Shown here piece by piece: positions 10,540-21,340 of a DNA stretch of 64,000 bases. The notes beneath the pieces are model-generated. The model had not been told where the DNA came from, made no database searches, and saw nothing but the letters and a program-made list of their open reading frames with translations. A program made the translations under genes and the position numbers. This stretch comes from Diabrotica undecimpunctata (lineage: Eukaryota > Arthropoda > Insecta > Coleoptera > Chrysomelidae), in contig NC_092810.1 in NCBI RefSeq assembly GCF_040954645.1, positions 76,984,160 through 77,048,159 on the forward strand, given 5' to 3'. Each line of letters begins with the position of its first letter. Position 1 is the stretch's first letter.

Positions 10540-11065
10540 AGAACAAATTTTAAACGTACGACAGATTGTAGAAAAATCCAGAGAATTCAACATCACAACA
10601 TATTTTTGCTTCATAGATTATAGTAAAGCTTTCGATTTGGTCAACTGGAGTAAAATGTGGCAAGTTTTGTCTGAAATGGGAGTCGCCAATCATCTGATAC
10701 TGCTAATTAAAAGCCTGTACAATAACAATTATGCCAGAGTTAGAATAAATGGGGAACTAACCGATAGTTTCAGGGTCACAAAGGGCGTGAGACAAGGCTG
10801 CATACTAAGCCCAATTCTATTTAACATCTATAATGACTGGATAATGCGGAAAGCTACTAAGGACTGGAACGGTGGCATCACCGTTGGCGGGAAGAAGATT
10901 TGCAACTTGAGATATGCAGATGATACTACTATCCTCGCTAGTTCTGAAGCTGAATTGATTCACCTGCTACAACGGATAGAAGACGTAAGCTTAACGATGG
11001 GCCTTAAAATAAACAGACATAAAACGAGAATCATGATAATTGACAGAGCTAACAACAATCAAAAT
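10540..11065 (+). pseudogene. RTE LINE ORF2, RT palm
   Basis: Directly continues the frame left at 8,124: REQILNVRQIVE, then YFCFIDYSKAFD (motif A, catalytic Asp), TKGVRQGCILSPILFNIYND (motif B) and LRYADDTTILA (motif C, YADD) and GLKINRHKT (motif D). All RT catalytic residues are present in this stretch, which is open from 10,571. It is cut at 11,076 by the truncated LINE. Confidence 0.9.
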
Positions 11066-11076
11066 CATCTGGTCAT

Positions 11077-11790
11077 CTTCTTCTTCTTCAAGTGCCCTGT
11101 CCGTTGCGAACGTTGGCTATTAACATGGCAATTCTGATCTTATTTGCGGCGCTTCTGAATAGTTCGACCGATGTGAGCCCGAACCACTTCCTCAGATTTT
11201 GGAGCCACGAGTGTCTTCTCCTGCCTGGCCCTCGCTTACTGTCTATTTTTCCCTGGACAATCAATTGCAGTAGACGGTACTTATCGTGTCTCAATATGTG
11301 GCCTAGATATTCAAGCTTTCTTTGTTTAATTGTATTCACGATTTCTTTCTCCTTTCCGATTCTTTGGATTACCTCTGTGTTGGTGACATGTTCGGTCCAG
11401 GATATACGAAGAATGCGTCGGTACACCCACATTTCGAATGCTTCTAGTTTTCTCGTGAGCGTCTCCGTCAGCGTCCAGGCCTCCACACCATACAGTAAGA
11501 TCGGAAAAATGTAGCATTTAACTAGTCGTAGTTTTAGGGGAAGAGACAAATCCCTGCTTATGAGGAGCTTTTTCATATTGCTAAATGCTGCTCTAGCTCG
11601 TTCTATTCTCGCCTTAATTTCTGTGGCCTGTTCCCATTTTGCATTTACGTTGGTGCCAAGGTACACATAAGATTCTACATGGTCAATTAGTATGTTACTT
11701 ATCCGTAACTGTCGAGCAGGCTGTTGCTTCCTGCTTATCAGCATCCACTTTGTCTTCTTGAAGTTGAGGCTCAGGCCGTGGTCGCTCAGG
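11077..11790 (-). mobile_element. 5'-truncated LINE (C-terminal RT tail) nested in the RTE LINE
   Basis: The 714-bp insert is flanked by an 11-bp target duplication CATCTGGTCAT (11,066-11,076 and 11,791-11,801) and ends in a GAAGAAGAA tail on the minus strand. It is open throughout: it starts at CLSDHGLSLNFKKTKWML, passes VYLGTNVN, CYIFPILLYGVEAWTL, AFEMWVYRRILRISW, LEYLGHILR, and ends KIRIAMLIANVRNGQGT. This is the thumb and C-terminal tail of an RTE-like LINE in an apparently young insertion, because no stop interrupts it. Confidence 0.9.
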
Positions 11791-11801
11791 CATCTGGTCA
11801 T

Positions 11802-12387
11802 AATAAACAATATCGCTGTTGTAGATAAATTTGTGTATCTGGGCTCATTAATAACCAACAAAGGAGGCTGTACTGAAGAAATAAAGCGGCGGTCAGCAAT
11901 CGCAAAAAGCGCTATGGCAAAATTAACAAAAATTTGGAAAAGCCATGAAATAACTACCGATACAAAAATGAGACTAGTAAGAAGTCTAGTTTTTCCAGTT
12001 TTTACTTATGCATCGGAATGCTGCACCCTTACTGAGAAAGACAAAAAGAACATAGATGTATTTGAGATGTACTGCTGGAGACGAATGCTGAGAATACCAT
12101 GGGTGGCCCGAAGAACAAATGAATCCATACTGGACCAGCTAAACATAAAGAAAAGACTAAGAACACAAATATCAGAACAAATAATAAGCTATTTTGGACA
12201 TGTGCTTCGAAGAAATGGTCTTGAAAAACTTACCATCCAGGGAAAAGTAGAAGGCAAAAGAAATAGAGGTAGATCTCCTACACGATACACGGACCATATT
12301 GTTGCTACCATTGGCGCTCCATTGTCAGAATGTGCTAGAATGGCAGAAGATAGAAAAACGTGGAGGAACATTGGGAAATTTAGCTAA
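11802..12387 (+). pseudogene. RTE LINE ORF2, C-terminal region
   Basis: Resumes after the nested LINE with VDKFVYLGSLITNKGGC, then RSLVFPVFTYASECCTL, EMYCWRRMLRIPW, and the RNRGRSPTRYTDHI tail, ending ...WRNIGKFS and a stop at 12,387. The 3'UTR and (GAA)n tail follow. This region is open. Confidence 0.9.
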
Positions 12388-13318
12388 TAGCTTCATGATA
12401 TCACGATACCTGCATCAGGTTAACGGCTAAGAAGAAGAAGAAGAATTCGTGTATGGCTTATACGGAGGCGGGTAAGTATCACTTGTTCTCTTCTGTCTTT
12501 TATTTTTAGTTTCCAAAGATGTGGATGTTTGTTGACTTTGTATAGCCTCGATGGAGTGTTGTTCTAAGTTTGTTGCCATTTTTGAATTATTTTTTGTTTT
12601 AAGTATGGTTTTAAATCGTTTTGTACCAATATGTTACTTTCTTCAGGCATCGGGTTAGTTGGTGCGTTTTTAGCTAGTTTATCTACAACTTCGTTACCTT
12701 CAATTCCGACATGAGAAGGCACCCATAAAAAGTGAACTGGGATGTTCTGATAATAAGCTATTTTGGACATGTGCTTCGAAGAAATGGTCTTGAAAAACTT
12801 ACCATCCAGGGAAAAGTAGAAGGCAAAAGAAATAGAGGTAGATCTCCTACACGATACACGGACCATATTGTTGCTACCATTGGCGCTCCATTGTCAGAAT
12901 GTGCTAGAATGGCAGAAGATAGAAAAACGTGGAGGAACATTGGGAAATTTAGCTAATAGCTTCATGATATCACGATACCTGCATCAGGTTAACGGCTAAG
13001 AAGAAGAAGAAGAATTCGTGTATGGCTTATACGGAGGCGGGTAAGTATCACTTGTTCTCTTCTGTCTTTTATTTTTAGTTTCCAAAGATGTGGATGTTTG
13101 TTGACTTTGTATAGCCTCGATGGAGTGTTGTTCTAAGTTTGTTGCCATTTTTGAATTATTTTTTGTTTTAAGTATGGTTTTAAATCGTTTTGTACCAATA
13201 TGTTACTTTCTTCAGGCATCGGGTTAGTTGGTGCGTTTTTAGCTAGTTTATCTACAACTTCGTTACCTTCAATTCCGACATGAGAAGGCACCCATAAAAA
13301 GTGAACTGGGATGTTCTT
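12181..13318. repeat. Two tandem 569-bp copies spanning an RTE/I-clade join
   Basis: Unit 12,181-12,749 is repeated at 12,750-13,318 and appears identical by eye. Each unit contains the last about 263 bp of the RTE LINE plus about 305 bp of the I-clade RNase H region. Because the unit crosses the insertion junction, the duplication happened after the RTE insertion. Perfect identity means it is very recent, or an assembly artefact. Confidence 0.9.
12453..12747 (-). pseudogene. I-clade LINE ORF2, RNase H segment (duplicated at 13,022-13,316)
   Basis: The minus strand encodes VHFLWVPSHVGIEGNEVVDKLAK, containing the last RNase H catalytic Asp, followed by ILVQNDLKPYLKQKI. It continues in the second tandem copy and then, across the next LINE insertion, at 15,016. 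Confidence 0.8.
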
Positions 13319-13362
13319 ATTTGAAATATTTTAAGTTCTTTTTTAATAAGTAAGTTTTTATT

Positions 13363-15003
13363 GATGAGGGAAATATAAACCTGATTCAAAATAAAAAGTG
13401 GGAAAAATATTACGAAACGCTATTAACAGAAAGTAGGCACGAATTTATGGAAAGACCTGACCATATCTCAATGACAGAAAACTCAGAGGTGCATAAGATA
13501 AACAAAGAAGAACTGAAAAAAGAATTGAAACAAATGAAAAATGGAAAAACACCCGGGCCTGGAGACATTCCCATCGAGTTGGTGAAACATGGACCGGATG
13601 CTCTTTTGGAAAGCTTAGTGAATATTTTTAATAAATGCTTAATTGAAGGCCAAACGATTCCAGACGATTGGAATTTGGCCCACATTAGCCCCATTTATAA
13701 AAAGGGAGACAGAAAAGAATGCGGAAATTATAGAGGCATTAGCGTAACTAGCTCGCTGGGAAGGTTATATGGTCGTATATTGAAAAGAAGAATAGAAGAG
13801 GAGTATAAAGAAATTGAAGAACAAAGCGGCTTCAGAGCAGGAAGATCGTGCGTGGACAACACATTTACCCTTCAACAAGTAATTGAAAAACGAACAGCTC
13901 GAAACCTCCCTACGCATCTGGTATTTATAGATCTGGAGAAGGCTTATGATACAGTTCCTTTAAAACTCTTATTTAGTGTCTTGACGAAAACGGACCTTAG
14001 TAAAACATATCTAAAAGCAATACTGAACATCTATAAATGTCCTCAAAGCACTGTAAAAACAGGAAATACTTTCTCAAGGGTATTTACAGTAACGAAAGGC
14101 TTGAGACAAGGATGTTGTCTTTCCCCCACCCTATTCAAAATATATATCCAAGAAGCACTGCACCAGTGGAGACAAAAATGTACGGGAATGGGGTTGAAGC
14201 TTAACAACCATTATCTGACAACGCTGTTCTTTGCAGATGATCAAGTACTAATTGCAAGCTGTGAAGAAGATGCAGATTATATGCTTAGAAAGCTCAAAGA
14301 TGAATACGAAAAATGGGGGATGAGTATGAATATGTCTAAAACAGAATATATGCGAATAGGCAGTGAAGACGAAGACCCGGATTTGGAAATTAGACAAATG
14401 AAAAGGTGCTACGAATACAAATATTTGGGAAGTATTATCTGCAGTAAAGGCACAACGGAACGAGATATAGACTATAGAGTGCAACAAGGCAGGAAGAGTG
14501 TTCAAATTCTGAATTCGATACTTTGGTCCAACAAAGCTACTATGAAAACTAAAATGACTATCTACAAAGTAATTGTAGAGCCCATTCTTACATATGGAGC
14601 AGAATGTTGGCAAATGACAGTAAAAGGAAAGAAAAAAGTTGACACGGTTGAAATGGACTACCTAAGAAGAGCTTGCCGTATATCAAGAGTAGAACGTATA
14701 CCTAATTCTGAAATTAGAAGAAAAACAGATAGAGTACATACAACTTCTGAAAGAATAGAAACTAGACAGTTAATATGGTATGGACACGTACAGAGGATGG
14801 ACGACAACAGATGGCCAAAAAGAGCTATGGAATACAATCCAAGTAATAGAAGGAAACGAGGAAGACCAGCCAAGTCTTGGATACAAGGTGTTATGGAAAC
14901 CATGAAAGACAGAGCCATTGATGAAGACACCTGGAGAGATAGAAAAAGATGGCGATCGAAATGCGGGAAGCGGCAGAAGCTGTAGGATCCCCGCTTATAT
15001 ATA
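13363..15003 (+). mobile_element. 5'-truncated RTE-type LINE with intact RT frame
   Basis: Inserted in the I-clade RNase H region with a 12-bp target duplication TAAGTTTTTATT (13,351-13,362 and 15,004-15,015). It ends in a short TATATATA tail after the stop. The copy is open from its truncated 5' end to the natural stop, so it is among the youngest LINEs here. Confidence 0.88.
13447..14985 (+). CDS. LINE reverse transcriptase (partial ORF2, 512 codons open)
   Basis: The frame is actually open from the insertion point at 13,363; ATG 13,447 is just the first methionine. Domains: GKTPGPGDIPIELVKHG (block 0, residues about 36-52), ISPIYKKGDRKECGNYRGI (about 79-98), EQSGFRAGRSC, LVFIDLEKAYDTVP (motif A), TKGLRQGCCLSPTLFKIYI (motif B), LFFADDQVLIA (motif C, F-ADD), YLGSIICSKG, LTYGAECWQM, and a C-terminal RKRGRPAKSWIQGV tail. 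All RT catalytic aspartates are present. The endonuclease is missing by 5' truncation, so the copy is not autonomous. No promoter is visible. Confidence 0.9.
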   Translation: MERPDHISMTENSEVHKINKEELKKELKQMKNGKTPGPGDIPIELVKHGPDALLESLVNIFNKCLIEGQTIPDDWNLAHISPIYKKGDRKECGNYRGISVTSSLGRLYGRILKRRIEEEYKEIEEQSGFRAGRSCVDNTFTLQQVIEKRTARNLPTHLVFIDLEKAYDTVPLKLLFSVLTKTDLSKTYLKAILNIYKCPQSTVKTGNTFSRVFTVTKGLRQGCCLSPTLFKIYIQEALHQWRQKCTGMGLKLNNHYLTTLFFADDQVLIASCEEDADYMLRKLKDEYEKWGMSMNMSKTEYMRIGSEDEDPDLEIRQMKRCYEYKYLGSIICSKGTTERDIDYRVQQGRKSVQILNSILWSNKATMKTKMTIYKVIVEPILTYGAECWQMTVKGKKKVDTVEMDYLRRACRISRVERIPNSEIRRKTDRVHTTSERIETRQLIWYGHVQRMDDNRWPKRAMEYNPSNRRKRGRPAKSWIQGVMETMKDRAIDEDTWRDRKRWRSKCGKRQKL

Positions 15004-15015
15004 TAAGTTTTTATT

Positions 15016-15290
15016 AACTTAAGAAGTAGAAGGGGGTTGTCACACTACAATTGAGTCAGTAAGGATAATGAACTTAGAGAATCTGTGATTATTATACATC
15101 TTTTTTTTTTTTGTTTTGTATTAACGATAGTGATTTTAGAATTGCGAATAATTCAGCCGAAAAGATGGTTGTAATTGACGACAATTTGAAACTAACTGAG
15201 GAATCTTCCGAATAAATTGCTGGCTCCAACTCTGTCTTCATTTTTTGACGCATCGGTATATACATTGTAGGTATTGCCATATCTGTTTAA
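15016..15290 (-). pseudogene. I-clade LINE ORF2, RNase H N-terminal part
   Basis: Minus-strand pieces match the start of the RNase H domain, with SITTIFSAELFAILKSLSL (catalytic Glu) and a shifted version of the YTDAS start. A T-rich slip near 15,100 and other frameshifts break it. Compare the open version at 61,930-62,765. Confidence 0.75.
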
Positions 15291-15455
15291 TGGTGTATGA
15301 AACTTTTGTTTAATGACGGTTGATGATATCTCTGATTTTCTTAGGTTTGTTAGACTGTTGTCGATAGCCGGAATAGATATTGTCCATGGTGCAGGGTTTT
15401 GGATTGAAGAGGTATCATAAGTTTTTGGAAATTGAAAATTTAATTTGGATAAGTA
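15291..15455 (-). other. I-clade LINE, RT-RNase H linker remnant
   Basis: Same strand and order as the linker preceding RNase H in the copy at about 61,840-61,960 (NPAPWTIS-type segment). Not independently open. Confidence 0.6.
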
Positions 15456-16032
15456 TTATCGTATACGAAAGTAAAAAGGATGATCAATTTGATGTGTTTG
15501 TTGAAATTTATTTGTAAATCGATCAGCAAAAACGTTATGCAGTACTGGATTATTTAGGTTTGATGACAATGCTGCTGCATATGTTAATTGTCTTCTGAAA
15601 GAAAGTATTAAACTTGCATAATCGGCACCCCAGTTTTTAAATGCAAGTGATCGTAGTAAAATTATACCAGGTAGATAGGATTTTTCAGCTGTTGAATATG
15701 TGTCTTCCAAGTTAATTTTTTATCAAACGTCATACCCAAGAATCGGATTTCTTGTCGGGTCCAGGACAAGTGTTTTTACAATTCTGAAATATATTTTCTA
15801 ACTCTTCCTCTGTTATTGGTATATTAAGATCGTTATTGTTTTGATCGTAATATTCTATAGGATTTTTTTCTTCTTTTATTTTGATATCTAAGAAATTGGA
15901 AGTATAATTTAAGTTACTTGAGTTATATTCATAAGTAGATGCTAGTATATTGGATATTTCTTCAGGGCTTTTATAAATAGTGTTATTTTGAGTTAGAAAG
16001 TTGATTGATTTATGGAGTTTGGATCTAGACAT
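15456..16032 (-). pseudogene. I-clade LINE ORF2: RT block 0 fused to the thumb, palm deleted
   Basis: Reading on the minus strand, the frame to 15,757 ends in NTCPGPDK, the RT entry block. The next residues in another frame are EIRFLGMTFDKKLTWKTHI, which belongs to the thumb some 200 residues further on. The RT palm, including motifs A-C and the YADD box, is therefore deleted at about 15,756. Downstream pieces (LLRSLAFKNWGAD) continue the thumb. The element cannot supply its own RT. Confidence 0.8.
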
Positions 16033-16039
16033 TTTGTTG

Positions 16040-16430
16040 ACTTTTTTCCATATATTTGTTATATGAGTTGAACTATGTATTGTGGTGACATATCCTCTCC
16101 ATGAGTCACGTTTGGCTTTTTTAATGGTATACCTAGCGACTGCTTTTAATTTTTTAAATTCTATAGAATTTTATTGAGTATTATGTCGTTTGAATTTATT
16201 AAACTTGTTTTGATTGTTTTAATGCTTCTTTGCAGTCATGATTCCACCAAGGTACCGACTGATGTTTGTGATCGTACTTAATTATTCCAACGTACTTATT
16301 TGCTGATTCTGTGATTACGTTTGCCAGAGAGTATATTGTTTTGTCTATATCTACATTGTCATTTAGGTTTTGCAGATTGTTTTCAACGTAATTTTGAAAT
16401 TCTGTCCAATTTGCGCCTTTTAAGTTCCAT
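16040..16430 (-). pseudogene. I-clade LINE ORF2, EN-RT linker
   Basis: Degraded minus-strand translation shows WNLKGANWTEF, INQWYIG-like and VPWWNHDCKEA segments typical of the linker between endonuclease and RT in I-type ORF2. Several stops. Confidence 0.65.
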
Positions 16431-16435
16431 TTTAG

Positions 16436-17115
16436 TTATTGCCAGGTAGTTGATTGTAGTTCATTGCTTATTATAATAGGGTAGTGATCACTATCATATA
16501 GATCTGGTAACACATTCCACGTAAGAGTATGTGTAATTGATGGTTCGCAAATACATAGATCTATACTAGGGCCTTCACCTGTTCTTATGTCAAAGCGCGT
16601 ATGTTGTCCGTCGTTAAGGATATTTAAGTTAACTTCTTCTATTATCTTTTCCATTTTTCGACCTAGAGATGTTAGTTTTGCTGAACCCCATAACTGATTT
16701 TGTGCATTGAAATCGCCAATTATTATCCGTGGAGCAGGTAGTTGATTTAATAGGTTTGAAATTTCTTTTGAATCGGGTTCTTTATTGGGGGAATGTAAAT
16801 ATTGCAAATTGAAAAAGAAATTGTGTCTGTGACCCTAATTCCAGTTGCTTCGATAGTTGTTGTGAGTTTTTTTGGTTTAGCATCAAAGTTATCTCTTATG
16901 TAGATTGCTACCCCTCCGCTTGCAATTTTCGCATTTTCTCGATTTCTAAAGAAACAATTGAAATTCTTTAAGTCATGAGTTTTGTCGTTTTTGAAGTTGG
17001 TTTCTTGTAAACATATCAAACATCAAACTAGGTTTATGTTTTGAAATTAATAATTTTAACATTTCTAAATGGGTATAATACCCATTTATGTTCCACTGAA
17101 TTAGAGAGTTGAAAA
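16436..17115 (-). pseudogene. I-clade LINE ORF2, APE-type endonuclease
   Basis: Two overlapping minus frames give the whole endonuclease. They contain SLIQWNINGYYTH near 17,100, CLQETNF (catalytic Glu), GGVAIYIRD, IIIGDFNAQNQLWGS, GPSIDLCI, and YDSDHYPII with the terminal Asp-His pair. A frameshift near 16,800 and a small disruption near 17,020 separate the parts. The fold and motif order match I/Jockey-type LINEs. Confidence 0.85.
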
Positions 17116-17672
17116 TGATATATTAATAAGTTTCTGTAGATGCGTCGCTTTCTAAGTCTGTTTGAAGGTCTGAGTTGATTTGCTTTAATATTTTATTTTT
17201 TATTCGAGTGCATTTGACTTTAATTTTTCGGTCCTTCAGGTAAGGATATATATTAGTTAATAGATCTGTGATCTCTGCTGTTTCTTCTGTATACATTTTG
17301 GCGATACTTAACGGGTCTGGTGAGTTCTCGCAGTTTGTCTAATAACTGTTCGTAAGTTATAGGGTAGTTAGATTTTGGGTTCTCAAATAAAGTTTTACAG
17401 TATCTTAGTATTTCTTTTATTGTTTTTTGTGGTTTGACATTTTAACTGATTTTACTTTTTGCTCTTTATTTTTTGGTTTATTAAAAATAGGTTCCTCTGT
17501 AGATGTAGTAGCTGGTGGAGAGATTTGGGATATTGTGCGTTTGTTTTGTGCTTTGCTTGTGTTTATATGCGTTGTCTTATTTTCTAGATCTATTTTTGGA
17601 TCGTTTGTTGTTATTGAATCTTCTTTGGTTGGCTGCATGTGTGGTTTTTCTTGTTGGGTAGTTTGTGGTTGG
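17116..17672 (-). pseudogene. I-clade LINE ORF1, C-terminal part
   Basis: The minus strand is open at 17,417-17,638 and gives a polar, Thr/Ser/Lys-rich tail (ISQISPPATTSTEEP, NKPKNKEQKVKSVK). Further downstream, at 17,130-17,300, degraded frames show LRELTRPVKY and KIKVKCTRIKNKIL. The ORF1 is split at 17,672 by the hAT element. Confidence 0.65.
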
Positions 17673-17680
17673 GTTTCTTG

Positions 17681-19447
17681 CAGGGGCGTGCGGTGTATGG
17701 AAGCAAGGGAAGCATTGCTTCCCTAGGTTTCCGTAGTAATAGCGTACTAGCCGAGTAACTGAGAATATTTAACAAAAAATAATAGGGGCAATTACATGGA
17801 TCTTGTTTCAATAATTTCTAAGTACTATCCTTGTTTAAAAACTCATTTAGAATAGTCCAGTGTGTTTCAAGGCACCTCAAATCGAATTCAGAATGATTTG
17901 ATTTTTACTATTTCGGCAGTAGTTTCAAACAAAATAATTGATGAAATTAAACAAGCACGCTTCATTGCAATTATTTTAGATAAAACAACTGATGTTACCA
18001 ATTTTAGCCATCTCTCTGCAATGGTACGATTTGTTAAAACAGACGGAATTATACAGGAAAGATTTTTAGGTGTTATTAATGTATCAGAAGATAGGACGAC
18101 AGACGCATTATATAAAATTGTTTGTGAACTTTTAAAATCGATTAATGGTCATGACAAGTTAATTGCCCAAAGTTATGACGGTGCTGCGGTTATGGCTGGG
18201 TATTTTAAATGGGTCTACAATTGAAAGTGAGATAAACATGTCCTAGTGCGATATTTATACACTATTTTGCTCACAAACTAAACTTAGTTTTATCCCAATC
18301 GGTCATGCAGATCAAAGAATGCAAAGTTTTTTGCAACTTTAAGTGGAATGGCTACTTTTCTAAATCCTCTAAACGAACTCAAGCTTAGATACAATTGTAA
18401 AAGGAAGACTACCAAAAGTTGCAGTGACGCGATGGAATTATAACGGCAGGCTAGTATTAACAGTCTTAGAACACCGCCATTCTTTAATTGAATTATTTTA
18501 GAGTGTTTTGGAGAATGGTGAAAAGTGGGATACAGAAACCATAAATAGCTCGAGAGGATGTTTGGATAGTTTAGATAGTTTAAAAAATGATTTTAATTTA
18601 AATTTTTTAATCTTGCTTTTTTCTGAAATATTTCCATTCTCAGATAATTTATTTAATGTACTATAATGCAAGATAAACGATATTGGCTTCTGTATAAAAA
18701 AAATTAACGAATTTAAACATGTTATTAACAAAAAGAGAGATGACTTTGAAAAATGCTGGAATAATATGATGGCAAGAAGTTTTGAGCCTTAAAGGAAACG
18801 CATACGCACTGATAATGTTGATGTTGAATCGTGCTACCGCCGACTATATTATCAGATTTTAACCAAATATACCAACAAATGAAAAATTGGTTTAAGAATT
18901 TTGATGATCTAGACTTTCTTGCTAGAGCTGTGCAATTTTAATGCATTTAAAAAAACACATTTTCCTGAAAAACAAATAAAATCTTTGATACGTCTTTATG
19001 GACAATATTTTGATTTGATTTCATTACGTTTTGAGCTAACAGCTTTATACGAAACTGAGGACATTGACACAAAAAATAATGCCAGTGAGTTACTAACGTT
19101 TTTAAAAACAACTTTGGACAAAGCATATTCGGAGGTAGTGAAATTATGTGAGTTAGTACTGACCATTCCACCTCTGCCTCTGTAGAACGTAGTTTTTCAA
19201 CACTAAAACGAATAAAGACTTACTTAAGAAACTCGACAGGACAAGTTCGACTCTCTAATGTTTCCCTTTTGGCAATTCAAAATAATCTGGTTAAAGAAAT
19301 GTCACAATATCCAAGTTTTTACAATGAAGTTATAGACGAGTTTGCGAAAAATGGTAGAAGAATTGAATCACATTATAAATAGGTGAGTTTTTACATTTTT
19401 TTTTTATAAATTGCTTCCCTTGTTTTAAATTTCACCGCACGCCCCTG
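17681..19447 (+). mobile_element. hAT transposon with perfect TIRs and 8-bp target duplication
   Basis: The ends are CAGGGGCGTGCGGTG and its exact reverse complement (17,681-17,695 and 19,433-19,447). The 8-bp flanks GTTTCTTG (17,673-17,680 and 19,448-19,455) are identical, the hallmark of hAT insertion. At 1,767 bp it is shorter than an autonomous element. Inserted in ORF1 of the I-clade LINE. Confidence 0.95.
17862..19380 (+). pseudogene. hAT transposase remnant (ZMYM-type)
   Basis: The first block (17,862-18,224) encodes SNKIIDEIKQARFIAIILDKTTDV, with the first catalytic Asp, RFLGVINVS and LIAQSYDGAAVMAG (second Asp block). The sequence then degrades through several frameshifts. The last blocks include LTALYETEDI (18,919-19,185) and, after a slip, ASVERSFSTLKRIKTYLRN, the hAT C-terminal dimerisation region. 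The N-terminal BED/TTF zinc-finger portion is absent, so the copy lost its 5' coding region. The type resembles transposases related to zinc finger MYM-type and DUF4371 proteins. Confidence 0.85.
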
Positions 19448-19455
19448 GTTTCTTG

Positions 19456-20265
19456 TGTGCTTTCTTCTTATGATTGTTGTTGTTTAGTCTGGATTTTTTG
19501 AGTTGATAGATTAGTTGTATTTTCAATTGGGTCTATATTTGGAACTGGATTATTTGATGTTGAATTATCTGTTGTAATCGCGGTAGACATTGGGCAATTT
19601 TTTGTTAAGTGGTTGGTTTGCTTACATGTTTGGCAAGCTTGGTTATCTAATGATAGGCAAATCCTGTATATCGTTACAGGTAACAGGTACAAATCAGGTA
19701 AGGGCTGGTTATTTAGTGGAGATATGTATGTTTGGCGTCTGAAACTCAAAATATGCTGGAATTGTGGTGTTGATGTGTCTATTCTTAGGAATGTTATAGG
19801 TGACAGAAGATTTAATCCATGTGATTTTAATGCAGATATTAGGACTGAGTGTGGGATTGAGGGACAGACATTGGACAATACTAATCGCTGACTGGGGCTA
19901 ATTAGTCTACGAGCTTGTAAGAGTTGTTGGTTTATTTGAATTTTTTCATTTTTGTTTATAAAATCCTCGGCTAGTTTTTCGTTTGCTAAATATATACATA
20001 CTCTATTATTTGATAATTTTGAACAGAAGATGATCTAGTTTGGTTGTATCAAACAACTCAGAGCTGACAAGTAATCATCTAGTTTTGTATTTTCAATTGA
20101 ATAAAAAATAATTACTTGTTTTCTTGATAGAAATATAATTTTCTTGGTGGTGTTTGATTGGTTACGGAAGAATATGTAGGTGATCCATTAAATTGATTTG
20201 ATGAGCAGCTGTTTGGTGTATTATTAGTTGTAGGAATTTCAGATTGAATAGAACTATCCATTTTT
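19456..20265 (-). pseudogene. I-clade LINE ORF1 (Gag-like, CCHC knuckle)
   Basis: Minus strand. A likely start lies near 20,264 (MDSSIQSEIPTTNNTPN), followed by a low-complexity Ser/Asn/Pro stretch and a stop near 20,120. From about 20,040 the frame gives RVCIYLANEKLAEDFIN, LISPSQRLVLSNVCPSIPHS, and in 19,468-19,878 a CQTCKQTNHLTKNC knuckle (C-x2-C-x4-H-x4-C). This is the RNA-binding ORF1 protein of I-type LINEs. It is broken by one early stop and by the hAT insertion. Confidence 0.75.
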
Positions 20266-20552
20266 AATAATCAATTGTAATTGGAGTACGGTTCTGACCA
20301 AACCTAGTGGAACAGGTTTGGTATACCTGTCCTAGCCTTTGTAGGTTAAATGATTATAATCCGAAATAATATTTGATAATAGTAAAAACTGTTATGATTA
20401 AAGTAACTTACCGTCTCTGTTGTATTTATTTTTGTAATTTCACTACTGGATCAATAATAAACGAAACGATTTTTAGTATTACACTAGTTTTTAAATTAAT
20501 TTTAAGAGCTCGATTTTAAAACACGTATTAGTTACTATGTTCAGAGTCGAAT

Positions 20553-20880
20553 CCTATAAACACCTTGTAGATAGTTTATATCGTACGTTGTCAATCACAG
20601 AATATTGTTTGAAACTAAAAGTCTAACTAAGGACCAAAAATAATATGCTCCGCAAGCTTGTCAGCTAAAAATAGTACGCACATACTTCTACCCTTAAAAC
20701 TTTAATGCTTGCACTCTATGCTTTGCTGCCAAATATACCTCGCCAGTATGGGTGGTACCAACATATACTTAACACGTAGATTTAGCTATAAATTACTACT
20801 ATAAACAATAATATGTCACTAAAAGACTTGATTGTTAACGATTATCAAAATTTAATAAAAGTCATAAATGTCATCCGATT
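20553..20880 (+). pseudogene. Family-B LINE, second half of the interrupted copy
   Basis: Continues the copy left at 5,842. It matches 47,211-47,470 over a GATAGTTT..TGTCA..TCACAG core and the SLSAKN/HPSTPKT-like region (CTTGTCAGCTAAAAAT). No open frame. After about 20,820 it passes into a short segment also found, inverted, at 61,380-61,450. Confidence 0.6.
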
Positions 20881-20881
20881 A

Positions 20882-21330
20882 ATTTGGCTTGTCTCTAGAC
20901 TTTGGGTATCTCCATAATTTGAATACAGTTGTTCATCATCCGGATAAGCCATTGTAGTGTTTTTGGTCCAAATTTCGTAATAAGCTTTGTGTTCAGATTC
21001 TCAATGTCGGTAGTTGTAATATTTTTCATTAAATATGTAGATGGTGGATCCAAGCTCAACATCGTTAAGAGGTTCTCTCAGCTGACTGGTTTTGTCCTTT
21101 CTTACTTTGAGTTATTCTTTGCTTCTTTTCCGACAGAAATAGCATGTCTATATCTATAATCTGGTTTTCATCGATCAAGTATTATATACCAAATACCCTA
21201 GGTTAGGCCCTATATGTGTTTCCTGCACTAGAAATAAGTCAGATTCGTGTTTAGCTCATAATATGTCTGATAAGTTTAAGTAAAGTAAAGTTTCTTGATC
21301 TCTATATATACCCTTAACAGTGTCCAAAGC
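20882..21330 (-). pseudogene. Family-B LINE, upstream ORF2 segment
   Basis: Minus-strand match to 43,630-44,062: the SRENLLTMLSLDPPSTYL-like block followed by IPKIWRQAKVV. It precedes RT block 0 in family B. No open frame of its own. Confidence 0.65.
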
Positions 21331-21340
21331 TATGACAAAT

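Noticed and set aside
12564..12956. Two separate genes with identical C-termini
   Set aside because: They are the same LINE segment seen twice because of the 569-bp tandem duplication.
17673..19455. hAT element as a possibly active transposon
   Set aside because: TIRs and target duplication are perfect, but the transposase lacks its N-terminal region and has several frameshifts.
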